Of a stretch of DNA of 64,000 nt, positions 8,846 to 16,280 are shown piece after piece. A program made the position numbers and the translations under genes. Location: positions 1 to 64,000 of the forward strand of contig JADJQX010000006.1 in the NCBI GenBank assembly GCA_016712525.1, read 5' to 3'. This DNA is from Myxococcales bacterium. GTDB lineage: Bacteria > Myxococcota_A > Polyangia > Polyangiales > Polyangiaceae. The notes below the pieces were generated by a model that saw only the letters and a list, made by a program, of their open reading frames with translations, ran no database searches and was not told where the DNA came from. The stretch's first letter is position 1. Every line of letters begins with the position of its first letter.

Positions 8846-8889
8846 TTCGAACAGAGCGTTGCAGCGGACACTGAACGCTAACGTTAGAT
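8846..8889 (+). repeat. attC site A (very short)
   Basis: A 44-base site running from TTCGAAC to GTTAGAT; the latter fits the GTTRRRY R' core. GCGTTGCAG pairs with CTGAACGC leaving the extra G unpaired, and the loop is only CGGACA. The variable hairpin present in the other sites is missing here. The first cassette would start with TTAGAT at 8884. Confidence 0.75.
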
Positions 8890-8908
8890 CCCGAGAGGTC
8901 CCTTCTGC

Positions 8909-9619
8909 ATGAACAAGCTAAATCCAAAAGACGTCGCAGACGACTTTGACGCTGAGATTAGGAAGCTGGTGGACTACTACCTGCGGTCCGCCAAAAGTCT
9001 GGTCGGTTTACCGACCGAAAAGTCGGACACCTCTCTGCTGGCAGAGCACGTCTTTCTATCAGGCGCCATCTTGTTCGAAGGAGCGCTTTCTGATCTGTAC
9101 TTCTCGTACATCAACAAGGACTCCAGCGTCTTCATCGCCAAGAAGCAGAGCTTGATTCAAGATCTAGTCAAACGGGAGTTTGGTGTCTGGTACGCGGGTA
9201 AGATCGGCCTTGGGTCCATCAAGCACATTAAGGCCGCCGACCTGTATCCGCTCTTGGATCCACGCGGCCACAACATCACCTTTTACGATGCCAAGCAAAT
9301 GATTGATCGCGCCGGAAAGAACCTGCTCCCTGCGCACGCAGCAAAGTACAAGGCGCTATCGTCCTCCCATCAGAAAGTCATGAACGCAGCGAAGTTCATT
9401 CGAAACTGCATAGCGCACAGAAGTACGTCCAGTTACGAAGCAATGATGGACGCTCTCGTTAAATTGCAGAGCACCAACAAGGCGCTCGCACGGACCGCCG
9501 ACAAGAAGGTAACCAGCATAGGCGCGTATCTCAAGGCCGCCACCGGCGCGTCGAAGACCACGCGTATCGAGGTCTACCTCTCCGAGCTGAAGGCAATCAC
9601 TGCTGCGCTTGGGGCTTAA
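8909..9619 (+). CDS. HEPN-motif cassette protein (RiboL-PSP-HEPN-like)
   Basis: 236 residues, mostly helical. The segment FIRNCIAHRS carries the R-x4-H signature of HEPN domains (RNCIAH), which in active members is an RNase site. The upstream pattern (LLAEHVFLSGAILFEGALSD, LYFSYI) resembles the first helices of the RiboL-PSP-HEPN group. Many HEPN proteins are toxins or anti-phage effectors, but some are inactive or structural. ATG follows a GAGAGG site by about a dozen bases. The gene fills cassette 1, between attC sites A and B. No antitoxin partner is seen in the cassette. Confidence 0.65.
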   Translation: MNKLNPKDVADDFDAEIRKLVDYYLRSAKSLVGLPTEKSDTSLLAEHVFLSGAILFEGALSDLYFSYINKDSSVFIAKKQSLIQDLVKREFGVWYAGKIGLGSIKHIKAADLYPLLDPRGHNITFYDAKQMIDRAGKNLLPAHAAKYKALSSSHQKVMNAAKFIRNCIAHRSTSSYEAMMDALVKLQSTNKALARTADKKVTSIGAYLKAATGASKTTRIEVYLSELKAITAALGA

Positions 9620-9745
9620 CATTTGCTGTAGTGAACTGCCTAGACCCGAGCGCGAGCCGAAGGCGCCGCGGAACCCGGCATACCCGTGCACCATGCACGC
9701 AATCGAGAGACTCAAATCCGCAGCCGAAGAGGCGGGGCTCTCGTC

Positions 9746-9836
9746 TTCGAACAGAGCGTTGCAGCGGACAAAGAACCGGCAGTCGCCCCGCTTCGCGGGC
9801 TCCTTTGGTTATTGCCGCTGAACGCAAACGTTAGGC
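9746..9836 (+). repeat. attC site B
   Basis: A 91-base imperfect palindrome from TTCGAAC to GTTAGGC (fits GTTRRRY). The arms GCGTTGCAGCGG and CCGCTGAACGC pair with one extra G in the left arm. An inner CCCGCTTCGCGGG hairpin supplies the variable terminal structure. The 28 bases at its left end are identical to site A. The similarity extends about 40 bases upstream of both sites. Confidence 0.88.
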
Positions 9837-9893
9837 CAACATGGAGTGCCGCGCCACAGAGGCCAAATCAACCTGCGGCAATAGGAGAAGCGT

Positions 9894-10085
9894 ATGGCAG
9901 ATCAAGAACTCAGAGACAGGACGGGTAGGCTGCTCGGCAAGATCAAGACTCTCTCGGACGGTAAGTTGGAGCTTCGAGACCACACAGGTAGCTTGAAGGG
10001 AACCTACAACCCGAAGAACAACGAAACACGTGACAGGACGGGTAGTCTCGTTGGCAAGGGAAATCTTCTCACGACCTTACTCTAG
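9894..10085 (+). CDS. 4-fold beta-flower-like small protein
   Basis: 63 residues made of four similar strands-and-turn repeats: ELRDRTGRLLGKIKTLSDGK, LELRDHTGSLKGTY, ETRDRTGSLVGKG and a short tail. The recurring RDxTGxLxG motif is that of the small '4-fold beta flower' proteins, whose role is unknown. ATG follows an AGGAG site by about ten bases. It opens cassette 2, directly after attC B. Confidence 0.7.
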   Translation: MADQELRDRTGRLLGKIKTLSDGKLELRDHTGSLKGTYNPKNNETRDRTGSLVGKGNLLTTLL

Positions 10086-10160
10086 CCATCGATGGTTCGG
10101 GCTGCGGCTGCTATCTCAGCAACCGCAGTCCGCAGTCCATCACAATTTGGAGAATCACGC

Positions 10161-10394
10161 TTGGAAAATTCCACCTTTATACATGAAGACAAGACCTTTG
10201 AAGTGCGCGTCGCAATTCTCGATGGTCGGTATTGCGTAAAGGTATTTCTTGCTGGAGCGCAGGTCAGTCCAGAGTATTCAGCGACGCTAGAGGTTGGCCA
10301 AGACTATTTTTCGCAGCACCAGGAGAGTATCGTCGGCGAATTGACGAACATTGCGGAAGCCGATGTGCGCAGAGGCATATATCTCAAGGCCTAA
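10161..10394 (+). CDS. Small cassette protein, function unknown
   Basis: About 77 residues from a TTG start with GGAG some ten bases upstream; the frame stays open to a GTG at 10092 but that part does not look coding. The body (FEVRVAILDGRYCVKVFLAG, then AQVSPEYSATLEVG) suggests a small beta-rich fold ending in a helix. Its stop codon TAA lies inside the left core of attC C (GCCTAAC), a placement common for cassette genes. It shares cassette 2 with the beta-flower protein. No family recognised. Confidence 0.55.
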   Translation: MENSTFIHEDKTFEVRVAILDGRYCVKVFLAGAQVSPEYSATLEVGQDYFSQHQESIVGELTNIAEADVRRGIYLKA

Positions 10395-10452
10395 CAACCG
10401 GTTGCAGCGGACGGTCCGCTGCGCGGCCCGCCGCTGAACAGGGGCGTTCGCC
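10389..10452 (+). repeat. attC site C
   Basis: 64 bases from GCCTAAC to GTTCGCC. GTTGCAGCGG pairs with CCGCTGAAC with the extra G unpaired, and the inner GGTCCGCTGCGCGGCCC forms the variable hairpin. The right core GTTCGCC departs from GTTRRRY at the fourth base. The sequence after it recurs near 13385. Confidence 0.82.
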
Positions 10453-10546
10453 GCAGAATTCGGATTGCTCGAGAACCAGAATGAGAACGAGGAGCGACGG
10501 CGGTGGTCGCTGTTGGCCCAACAGTTGCTTGGAAGGGGCGACCTTC

Positions 10547-11695
10547 ATGAACCCTCGAACACGGCGCTCCCGACGTATTCGCCGAAAGGCGCGCCGCAAG
10601 ATGTATGCGCTTGATGGGGCCACCTTGCCTTATGCCACTCTCGAGGATGTTGTGGGCGACTGTCGTAAGCTGGTGGCCTTCATCAGCACAGCGTTCAGTA
10701 TTCACTGCAAGATCGAACGTCCAGAAGAGCTCCTCCGCTTCGAGGTCAGAACCGACGCCTCGTTCAACGCTAGTTGCAGCCTGGAACCTAACGGTCGCAC
10801 GCTGGTCTCGGTGAACCTCGGTGTGTTTGTTATTAGCCGTGACATATTCTTTCGGCTGCTATCACATCCGCAAGTCTGGCCCGAGATAGGCGACGCGAGC
10901 CTTGAAACCGAGGTTCCATCCCTCTTCGACTACTTTACGAACGCAAATGACTTGATCTGGCAGGGGTCGACAACGGACATGCCGCTTTCCCCAGTCTCCC
11001 CGAAGTGTCCTGTGCGGGCCGCCTACGCGGATTGGCTCGACTTCATTGCATGTTCGTTTGTCATCCTTCACGAGCTCGGACATGCATTCCACGGACATCT
11101 GGCTGTTGTTGGACCCGGGAACGCACTTCTCGAGGTAGACCCGGAAGGGACGGCGACGGCCGATTGTCTCACGAGACAGGCGCTCGAATACGACGCGGAC
11201 AACTTCGCAACCAACATGATCCTCCGCTTGCCGAATTGCCCGACCGACCTTCTTGGTCGCACGACGACGCAGCAACAGGACCTCGGTACGGCTATTGACG
11301 TATTTCGGGCAGTCGGGACCCAGTTTCATCTGTGGTGCGCTGGCGCGAAGGACATCAGTGTACATCGTCTAGACCTGAATCATCCACCGCCTCGCATACG
11401 CCAGCAGGCGATATCAATCACCCTGAGCATGTTCCTGCAAGCACGCGGTATTCCTCCGGCCAAGGGAAGTGGCTTCTCCGACGAGTTTGCTTGCATCGAG
11501 GGGAACTATGCTCGTCTAACTGGCCGAGAGATCGACGTTGCGCAGGCTGCCACCCGGTTCTTTGACATGTACGGGCCTGGCATCGTCAGAAGATGGGCGG
11601 AGATTCATCCTAAGGTCAACGCCGTGGCGTGGATTCCGATTCCGGCGCCGGGCGATGCTTTGCAAACGTTCGGCCTCAAGGAAACAGATGACTGA
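10547..11695 (+). CDS. HEXXH zinc metallopeptidase, first gene of a cassette pair
   Basis: 382 residues. The centre holds VILHELGHAFHGH, a HEXXH zinc site, and about 40 residues later LEYDADNFA offers the acidic third ligand typical of gluzincins. This places it near the M48, ImmA/IrrE or Lit-type (U49) phage-exclusion peptidases; which one cannot be decided by eye. The N-terminus is Arg-rich (MNPRTRRSRRIRRKARRK) and no signal peptide or membrane helix is evident, so it is probably cytoplasmic. ATG follows a GGAAGGGG site. Its stop overlaps the next start by eight bases (ATGACTGA), indicating translational coupling. Confidence 0.72.
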   Translation: MNPRTRRSRRIRRKARRKMYALDGATLPYATLEDVVGDCRKLVAFISTAFSIHCKIERPEELLRFEVRTDASFNASCSLEPNGRTLVSVNLGVFVISRDIFFRLLSHPQVWPEIGDASLETEVPSLFDYFTNANDLIWQGSTTDMPLSPVSPKCPVRAAYADWLDFIACSFVILHELGHAFHGHLAVVGPGNALLEVDPEGTATADCLTRQALEYDADNFATNMILRLPNCPTDLLGRTTTQQQDLGTAIDVFRAVGTQFHLWCAGAKDISVHRLDLNHPPPRIRQQAISITLSMFLQARGIPPAKGSGFSDEFACIEGNYARLTGREIDVAQAATRFFDMYGPGIVRRWAEIHPKVNAVAWIPIPAPGDALQTFGLKETDD

Positions 11696-12518
11696 AGAAG
11701 CGAACAGACCGCCGACAATCTTTGAAGCCGACACAGCAGCGTCGGCATCGGAGCCTTCGGGTCAAAGTGCCGAAGGAGTCGAATTCGACGTTGGCACCGA
11801 TGTCTGGGTGCCAACCCGCTACCTCGATGGCGAGCAGCCCTTCGCTGTGACCTGCCGTAAGATTACCCAAGTTGGTGAAGACACCGTCGATGTAGCGGGG
11901 GGTACCTCGCCGATCAAGAAGGCTAGAGTTCGTAAGGTATTTCGAATTGTCGTTCTAACGTGTGGAGACTTCGCCTCTGAATTCGGAACGCTTGATCCAT
12001 TGTCGAAAAGTGTCGTCCAGTTTCTTCGGCTTATGGTTCCCGATGAGGCTCTTACTTCGTACAAGATTCGCAGCGCGTCCGAACTCGACCCCCTGTGGAA
12101 GCGAGAGCGCGAAGCAGCAACAATTTTGGTTCTCGCCGGCCACGCGTCAGCCGACGGCATGGTGCTCGGCGGACAACCGAACGCGCTCTCTGCCGATGCA
12201 ATTGTCACGTCACTTGAACTCAATAGCCACGCCCTGCCGCGACGAACAATCGTTTGCCTCGCGTGCCAGACTGGCACCGCCCCATTCGCGAGAACGATCT
12301 CAGCCGCCAGCGCGGTGGACCACGTAATTGCGCCATTTAAACCTGTCCACGCGGTGGTCGGGAGCCTATTTGCTCAGACCTTCTTTGCCTGCCATCTTCT
12401 TCAAGGACTCACGGTACCTGTCGCATTTAATCGCGCACTCTCGGACCGGAACGTGGCTGATGCCCGGTACCGCCTCTGGACTCGAGGTGAGCTGGCGAAA
12501 GGCGCAACGGGTGGATAG
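11688..12518 (+). CDS. CHAT/caspase-like protein coupled to the metallopeptidase
   Basis: 276 residues. The second half reads ILVLAGHASADGMVLGG, then RTIVCLACQTGTAPFARTIS, then VHAVVGSLFAQTFFACHLLQ. A His after a hydrophobic strand (GHAS) followed some 55 residues later by a Cys in LACQTG is the dyad layout of CHAT and related caspase-fold proteases. The N-terminal 90 residues include a possible small beta-barrel (DVGTDVWVPTRY...FAVTCRKI) that might bind a ligand or partner. It overlaps the metallopeptidase gene and lies in the same cassette, so both moved together. Protease activity is inferred, not shown. Confidence 0.65.
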   Translation: MTEEANRPPTIFEADTAASASEPSGQSAEGVEFDVGTDVWVPTRYLDGEQPFAVTCRKITQVGEDTVDVAGGTSPIKKARVRKVFRIVVLTCGDFASEFGTLDPLSKSVVQFLRLMVPDEALTSYKIRSASELDPLWKREREAATILVLAGHASADGMVLGGQPNALSADAIVTSLELNSHALPRRTIVCLACQTGTAPFARTISAASAVDHVIAPFKPVHAVVGSLFAQTFFACHLLQGLTVPVAFNRALSDRNVADARYRLWTRGELAKGATGG

Positions 12519-12591
12519 AAAGCGGACAACCGCCCACAATCACGCCCCTGCGCAGCGCGGTGGCGGTTGCCGCTGAACGCGAGCGTTGGGC
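12502..12591 (+). repeat. attC site D (left arm degenerate)
   Basis: The right arm GCCGCTGAACGCGAGCGTTGGGC is intact and its GTTGGGC core fits GTTRRRY. The inner stem AGCGG-ACAACCGCC pairs with GGCGGTTG-CCGCT. The outer left arm, from GCGCAAC at 12502, no longer matches the right arm well. The stop codon of the CHAT-like gene lies inside the site. Confidence 0.68.
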
Positions 12592-12628
12592 AGACGCGGA
12601 ACCATCACGCATCTTCTCGGAGCTGATT

Positions 12629-13108
12629 ATGGCGTACAAGCTGGGCTTTGGTAAACATGCAGAACGAACCATAGAGTGGCTCTTCTTCAACGACCCTGGC
12701 TACGTGTGGTGGATGATCGCAAACAACGCGGACAAGAACCTCCACGGGGCCGCTCGACAACGCTTTGATGACCTCGTTCGACGAGCGCGCCACCTCCGAG
12801 TACCCGGGAAGTGCTGGCAGTGTCGAAGCAGACCCATTGCGCGCATGTTTCTTACCAGGCACATCAGCGGCGGGCTCGGCCGGGTGGACTTCTTCTGCGA
12901 TACTTGCAAGTATGAGGGAGGCTCTCCATCCTACTCCACAACCCCAGCGTTCTACACGCCCGACTTCTTCCGCGACTACGACAAGACCGGCGGTCGCTTC
13001 TTGGTTGACGAGATTAAGTGCGCCTACTTTGGCAATTCTAAACATCGGATGACTCAGTCTCGGATGGAGGAATTCTTCGACACGCCGGGCAACTTCATCA
13101 ACTTCTGA
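12629..13108 (+). CDS. ExoX-C-like protein with zinc ribbon
   Basis: 159 residues. The start KLGFGKHAERTIEWLFFNDP followed by GYVWWM matches the small domain found C-terminal to exodeoxyribonuclease X and in stand-alone proteins (usual form FGKYKG...L...DPGYVxWL). Two CxxC knuckles follow, CWQC and CDTC, forming a zinc ribbon. No nuclease domain is present, so it may be an accessory DNA-binding module. ATG 12629 is chosen because the domain begins right there and the earlier frame overlaps attC D. It is the gene of cassette 4. Confidence 0.68.
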   Translation: MAYKLGFGKHAERTIEWLFFNDPGYVWWMIANNADKNLHGAARQRFDDLVRRARHLRVPGKCWQCRSRPIARMFLTRHISGGLGRVDFFCDTCKYEGGSPSYSTTPAFYTPDFFRDYDKTGGRFLVDEIKCAYFGNSKHRMTQSRMEEFFDTPGNFINF

Positions 13109-13490
13109 GCCGCGGGCCGAGGTGCTCAAATGCCGAAACGCTCCCTTCCAATTGTGAGAGGAAGTTGAAGGAAACCGCATGGCTTCGACGGCCTTCAGAA
13201 ACAGAGTGGTGCACGGGTTGCTTTAGCAGATTTGCTATCGGTCTCGCGGTGCCGAACATGAGTTGGGCAGTCATGTCTACCATAAACACCGCTCCAGGCG
13301 GAGGGTCGATTTGCACGATGTCCGATGAAAGCACCAAGTCGCCCTCCCAGAGGTCAGATAGGTCCAAGGCCGACGTTCGCCGCGTTCGCCGCAGGATTCG
13401 GATTGTTCGAGCACGAGAATGAGAAGTCTCGATCTCGAGCGAGGATGGAACGACTGGACTGATGCTCGGTCCGACTCTGAAAACCAAAAC
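13109..13490. other. Cassette remnant with cassette-start repeat
   Basis: No attC is complete here. Around 13380-13427 GTTCGCCGCAG and the following 30 bases repeat, at about 89% identity, the sequence that begins right after attC C (10446-10490). This suggests the start of a further cassette behind a decayed attC. A - strand frame ending at 13098 (reading GDLVLSSDIVQIDPPPGAVF in its middle) looks mildly protein-like but has no supported start and runs into the ExoX-C-like gene. It is left uncalled. Confidence 0.5.
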
Positions 13491-13925
13491 ATGACCCAGT
13501 CACTCTATCCAGACGTTCTCGACCCTGACCGGGTCGGGCGGTATCCGGCAGCTGCCAACGCAGGCGGCGGATTCGTGTGGGACGCCGTGCTCGAGTATCG
13601 CGTCTGGTGCCACCCTGATCGAGGCGCGCCCGATGCTGAGCACGGAGACGACTACTTCCACGCCTTTTGTTCGGCAGAGGATGCGCTTGCCTTCGCCGAG
13701 ACGGCGCCCGGCGCGGGGGAGCCGCTCGCCCTTGTCCTCCAAGAGGAGTACATCGACGAGCCCGAGCCGGGAAGGTACGTGCACGTGCCGGAGCGCCGCG
13801 TCACCGAGTGGCCGCTCGAGCTCCTTCGCAGGCCCCGGAGGAGCCCGCGTACCATCCCCGACTTCCTCGCACCCGATGCTCCGACGAATCGTCTCGACGT
13901 CCTGCGGGGCACGGCTCCCAAGTGA
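13491..13925 (+). CDS. Conserved cassette protein (often labelled GCN5-family)
   Basis: 144 residues. GGFVWDAVLEYRVWCHPDRG, DDYFHAF, LALVLQEEYIDEPEPG and RVTEWPLELLRRPRR form a pattern I recognise from a widespread small family that databases often label a GCN5-type acetyltransferase. No acetyl-CoA binding loop (RxxGxG/A) is visible, so that label should not be taken as function. ATG 13491 is preferred; earlier codons overlap the cassette-start repeat. It is the last + strand gene before the native gene at 13999 and has no recognisable attC after it. Confidence 0.68.
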   Translation: MTQSLYPDVLDPDRVGRYPAAANAGGGFVWDAVLEYRVWCHPDRGAPDAEHGDDYFHAFCSAEDALAFAETAPGAGEPLALVLQEEYIDEPEPGRYVHVPERRVTEWPLELLRRPRRSPRTIPDFLAPDAPTNRLDVLRGTAPK

Positions 13926-13998
13926 AGAAGCGCGTGGCCGTACGCGCACGAGGCAGCCCCCCCGGCTCCCTGCCCTCGGCGCCCCCCCCGCACACCCA

Positions 13999-14940
13999 TC
14001 ACGTCGTGGGCGCGGCCTCGTCGTCGGCGTCGTCCGCCTCGCCCGACCTCCCGATGCCGAGCCCTCGGAGGATGGCCGGGGAGACCTGGAGCGTCAGCGC
14101 GGACTTCCCCTTTCGCCTGGCCGCCTTGAAGTCGTCCCAGAGCCACTTCATCGCGAAGAGGAGGCGACCTTCGGCCTCGTTCTCGGCCGGAGAGTCGCGG
14201 TCGATCTGGGTGGCCGCGCGTTTCGTGGCGGCGGCGTCGTCGAGGGCTTTTGCGGCGGCTTCGAGCGCGTTGGTCGTCTCCGGCGTGATGTCCTGGAGGC
14301 GGAGGCGCAGGCCGAGGCCCTTCTCCCTGAGCCACCCCTCGAGCAAGCCCTTGGTCGCGCGAAGCGCCTCGGCCTTGGCGTCGCGGGCCTCGGGCTTGAG
14401 CGCCTGCATCAGCGCGTCGAGGCGCGCTGCGTCGTCGCCGAGCGCGCGCCTCGCGGCCCGCCTGACGTCGACCGTGAGATCGACGGCGTTCCGGTAGGCC
14501 TCGGTGTCGACCGTGGTCACGGAGGGATTCCTGAGAATGGTGTTGCCTGCCACGAGCTCGGCGAGCGCGCTCGTGCAGTCGAGGAACCAGCGAGCCCGCT
14601 TCGGGTTTACGGCCGCATCGGCTGGGTTTTCACCGAGGGTGCGCGCCCACGCCACGGCCATCCGGACCACGTCGCGCGCTTTGGTTCCATTGCCCTTCGC
14701 GCGGCAGGTCTCCGGGGAGCTCGTCGCGAGAAAGGCGTCGGACTCCTCGAGTGTGAGCGGCGGAAAGGCGTCCCGCAGCGCGGCGAGCTGCTCGCGCTCT
14801 CCGCGGAGCCCCCCTTCGTTCAACGGATGGGCGGCAGCGGAAGGTGCGCTCTTCTTCGAGGAGGCACCCTTGCCCGCCGACGTGGCCTTGGTGGTGGCCG
14901 TCTTCTTCTTCGTGATGCTTGTGGATTTCTTCGTCCCCAT
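13999..14940 (-). CDS. Hypothetical protein with Lys/Ala/Thr-rich N-terminus
   Basis: 313 residues from ATG 14940; another ATG lies 12 bases upstream. The first 40 residues are low complexity (KKSTSITKKKTATTKATSAG) and resemble histone-tail or nucleoid-protein extensions. The rest is helical with many Arg/Ala/Leu residues (VDVRRAARRALGDDAARLDA) and an acidic C-terminus. No signal peptide or membrane helix. No family recognised. Confidence 0.6.
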   Translation of the reverse strand: MGTKKSTSITKKKTATTKATSAGKGASSKKSAPSAAAHPLNEGGLRGEREQLAALRDAFPPLTLEESDAFLATSSPETCRAKGNGTKARDVVRMAVAWARTLGENPADAAVNPKRARWFLDCTSALAELVAGNTILRNPSVTTVDTEAYRNAVDLTVDVRRAARRALGDDAARLDALMQALKPEARDAKAEALRATKGLLEGWLREKGLGLRLRLQDITPETTNALEAAAKALDDAAATKRAATQIDRDSPAENEAEGRLLFAMKWLWDDFKAARRKGKSALTLQVSPAILRGLGIGRSGEADDADDEAAPTT

Positions 14941-15018
14941 GCCTGAAGACACTATCCGAGGAGCTGGGCGCGCGTCGAGGGCAAGGTGCGGCCGGAGGGG
15001 AGGGCGCGGGAGGGCCTC

Positions 15019-15800
15019 TCACGCGAAGCGATCGCGGCGCCGACGCGGCATCGAGCCCCTCTTGTCGGCTCCTCCGGGAGCCCCTGGCGTCGAGCTGCCT
15101 CGCCCGGTCTCCAGGCGAGAAAAAGCGATTTTTGTCTCTACCCGCTTCCGGGACGGAACCCCGTCCCTTGCCGGGACGAGGAACCCCGTTCCACGCAGCT
15201 CTTGCCCCTCCCGCGACCGCTCCGGCGCTGCGCCCGCGGCCGCCCCTCGGCCTGCAGCCGAGCGTATCGCACCACAATCGAACCCCGTTCTCCCGGGGTC
15301 GAAGGCTTGGTCCATGACCTCGTCGGCTGCGCCGAAGACCGCTCTGTCCCACGCCGACCGGGGGGTAGCCTTCCGCCAGCTCGTCCGCGACGTCGCCTGG
15401 CCCGACTTGTTGCTCCCGAAGGCACCGCCTCTACCGACAGCCGCCGCCGCTCCGGCGGCTGCGCCGGCGGCCGCCCCTCGGCCTGCAGCCGATCGTATCG
15501 CGGCGCAGTCGAACCCCGTTCTCCCGGGGTCGAAGGCCTGGTCCAAGACCTCGTCGGCCGCTCCGAAGACCGCTCCTTCGGCCCCACCGACCGCCGCCCC
15601 CACCACCACCGCCGCGACGAAATTTCCGTCCGGATCCCAGTAGTTGACCGGGTCTCCTCCCGCGTACGCGTACTGGTTCTCGCCTCCCTCGAGGCCGCTC
15701 GGGTCGCGCCTCGTGAACGCTCCGGTCTCCGGGTCGGACTCGCGTGCCCCGAGGTGCAGGAGGCCCGTGTCGGGGTCGAGAGCGAGAAGGGGTGCCCCAC
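15019..15800 (-). pseudogene. Orphan Rhs C-terminal tip with duplicated linker
   Basis: Bases 15625-15790 repeat almost exactly the end of the Rhs core at 16748-16905 (translated GLLHLGARE then DPETGAFTRRDPSGLEGGEN). The linker FGAADEVLDQAFDPGRTGFD then occurs twice in this fragment, near 15530 and 15290, and once in the intact gene near 16660. There is no start codon context, and the downstream part (to the stop at 15019) matches no toxin I recognise. This looks like a displaced older tip left behind when the HNH tip was acquired, partly rearranged by recombination between linkers. Confidence 0.7.
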
Positions 15801-16013
15801 CCGCGGGTGCGCGGCCTCACGGCCTCCGCCCCCGCGGCCTCCCCCAATGGCCGTTCTCGGCTTCGCTCTCCAGCGTCACCGCATGCTACTCGCGAACGCG
15901 AAGCCTCCGAGCGGCCAGGGGGAGGCACATCGGCGCGCGTGGCGACCCACCCCGGAAGTAGTTCCCTCGACTCACAGGCCCTTTCATCACCCAATCTCCT
16001 GGGACGGTGGGAA

Positions 16014-16280
16014 CTACACCCATGCGACTGGTCGACGTTTCCAAGCCTTTCCGTGGGCCGGGCGTTCGGCTTCCCAGTCCGTGGGAAGATCCAGAATTTC
16101 GCGAAGGCTGGGGTCATCATCCAAGAGGTGGTTGATGCCGACAACGCGCGGGACTTCTCCCTCCTCATGCGCACCTCCACAGATCAGTTGCCAGTCCCCG
16201 TCGGCACGAGAAACGAACAGCACAGAACTCCCCTTTTCGAACACGTGCGAGCACACGAACGCCAGAACTTCCCTGCTCAT
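16014..16280 (-). CDS. Putative immunity protein for the Rhs HNH toxin
   Basis: 88 residues starting MSREVLAFVC. Its ATG overlaps the TGA of the Rhs gene (ATGA, 16277-16280), so the two are translationally coupled. The sequence (DGDWQLICGG, VVGINHLLDDDPSLREILDL, DWEAER) resembles small immunity proteins found directly behind polymorphic toxin tips. No signal peptide, so it acts in the cytoplasm, where it would neutralise sibling-delivered toxin. Identity as immunity protein rests mainly on position, size and coupling. Confidence 0.7.
   Translation of the reverse strand: MSREVLAFVCSHVFEKGSSVLFVSRADGDWQLICGGAHEEGEVPRVVGINHLLDDDPSLREILDLPTDWEAERPAHGKAWKRRPVAWV

Larger units (their letters stand above)
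8846..13490 (+). mobile_element. Degenerate chromosomal integron cassette array
   Basis: Four attC-like sites (8846-8889, 9746-9836, 10389-10452, 12502-12591) separate short genes that all read on the + strand. Spacing gives cassettes of about 0.95, 0.62, 2.14 and 0.8 kb, plus a last one without a clear 3' attC. The sites share an AAC...TTGCAGCGG left arm and CCGCTGAAC...GTT right arm, with the extra unpaired G in the left arm typical of attC folding. Cassette GC is visibly lower than in the flanking genes. With only a dead recombinase fragment nearby, this is best described as a CALIN (attC cluster lacking integrase). Confidence 0.8.

Noticed and set aside
13098..13370. Minus-strand reading frame opposite the end of the ExoX-C-like gene
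   Set aside because: It has no ribosome-binding site or clear start, its upstream part is the repeated cassette-start sequence, and its end runs through a gene with better evidence.
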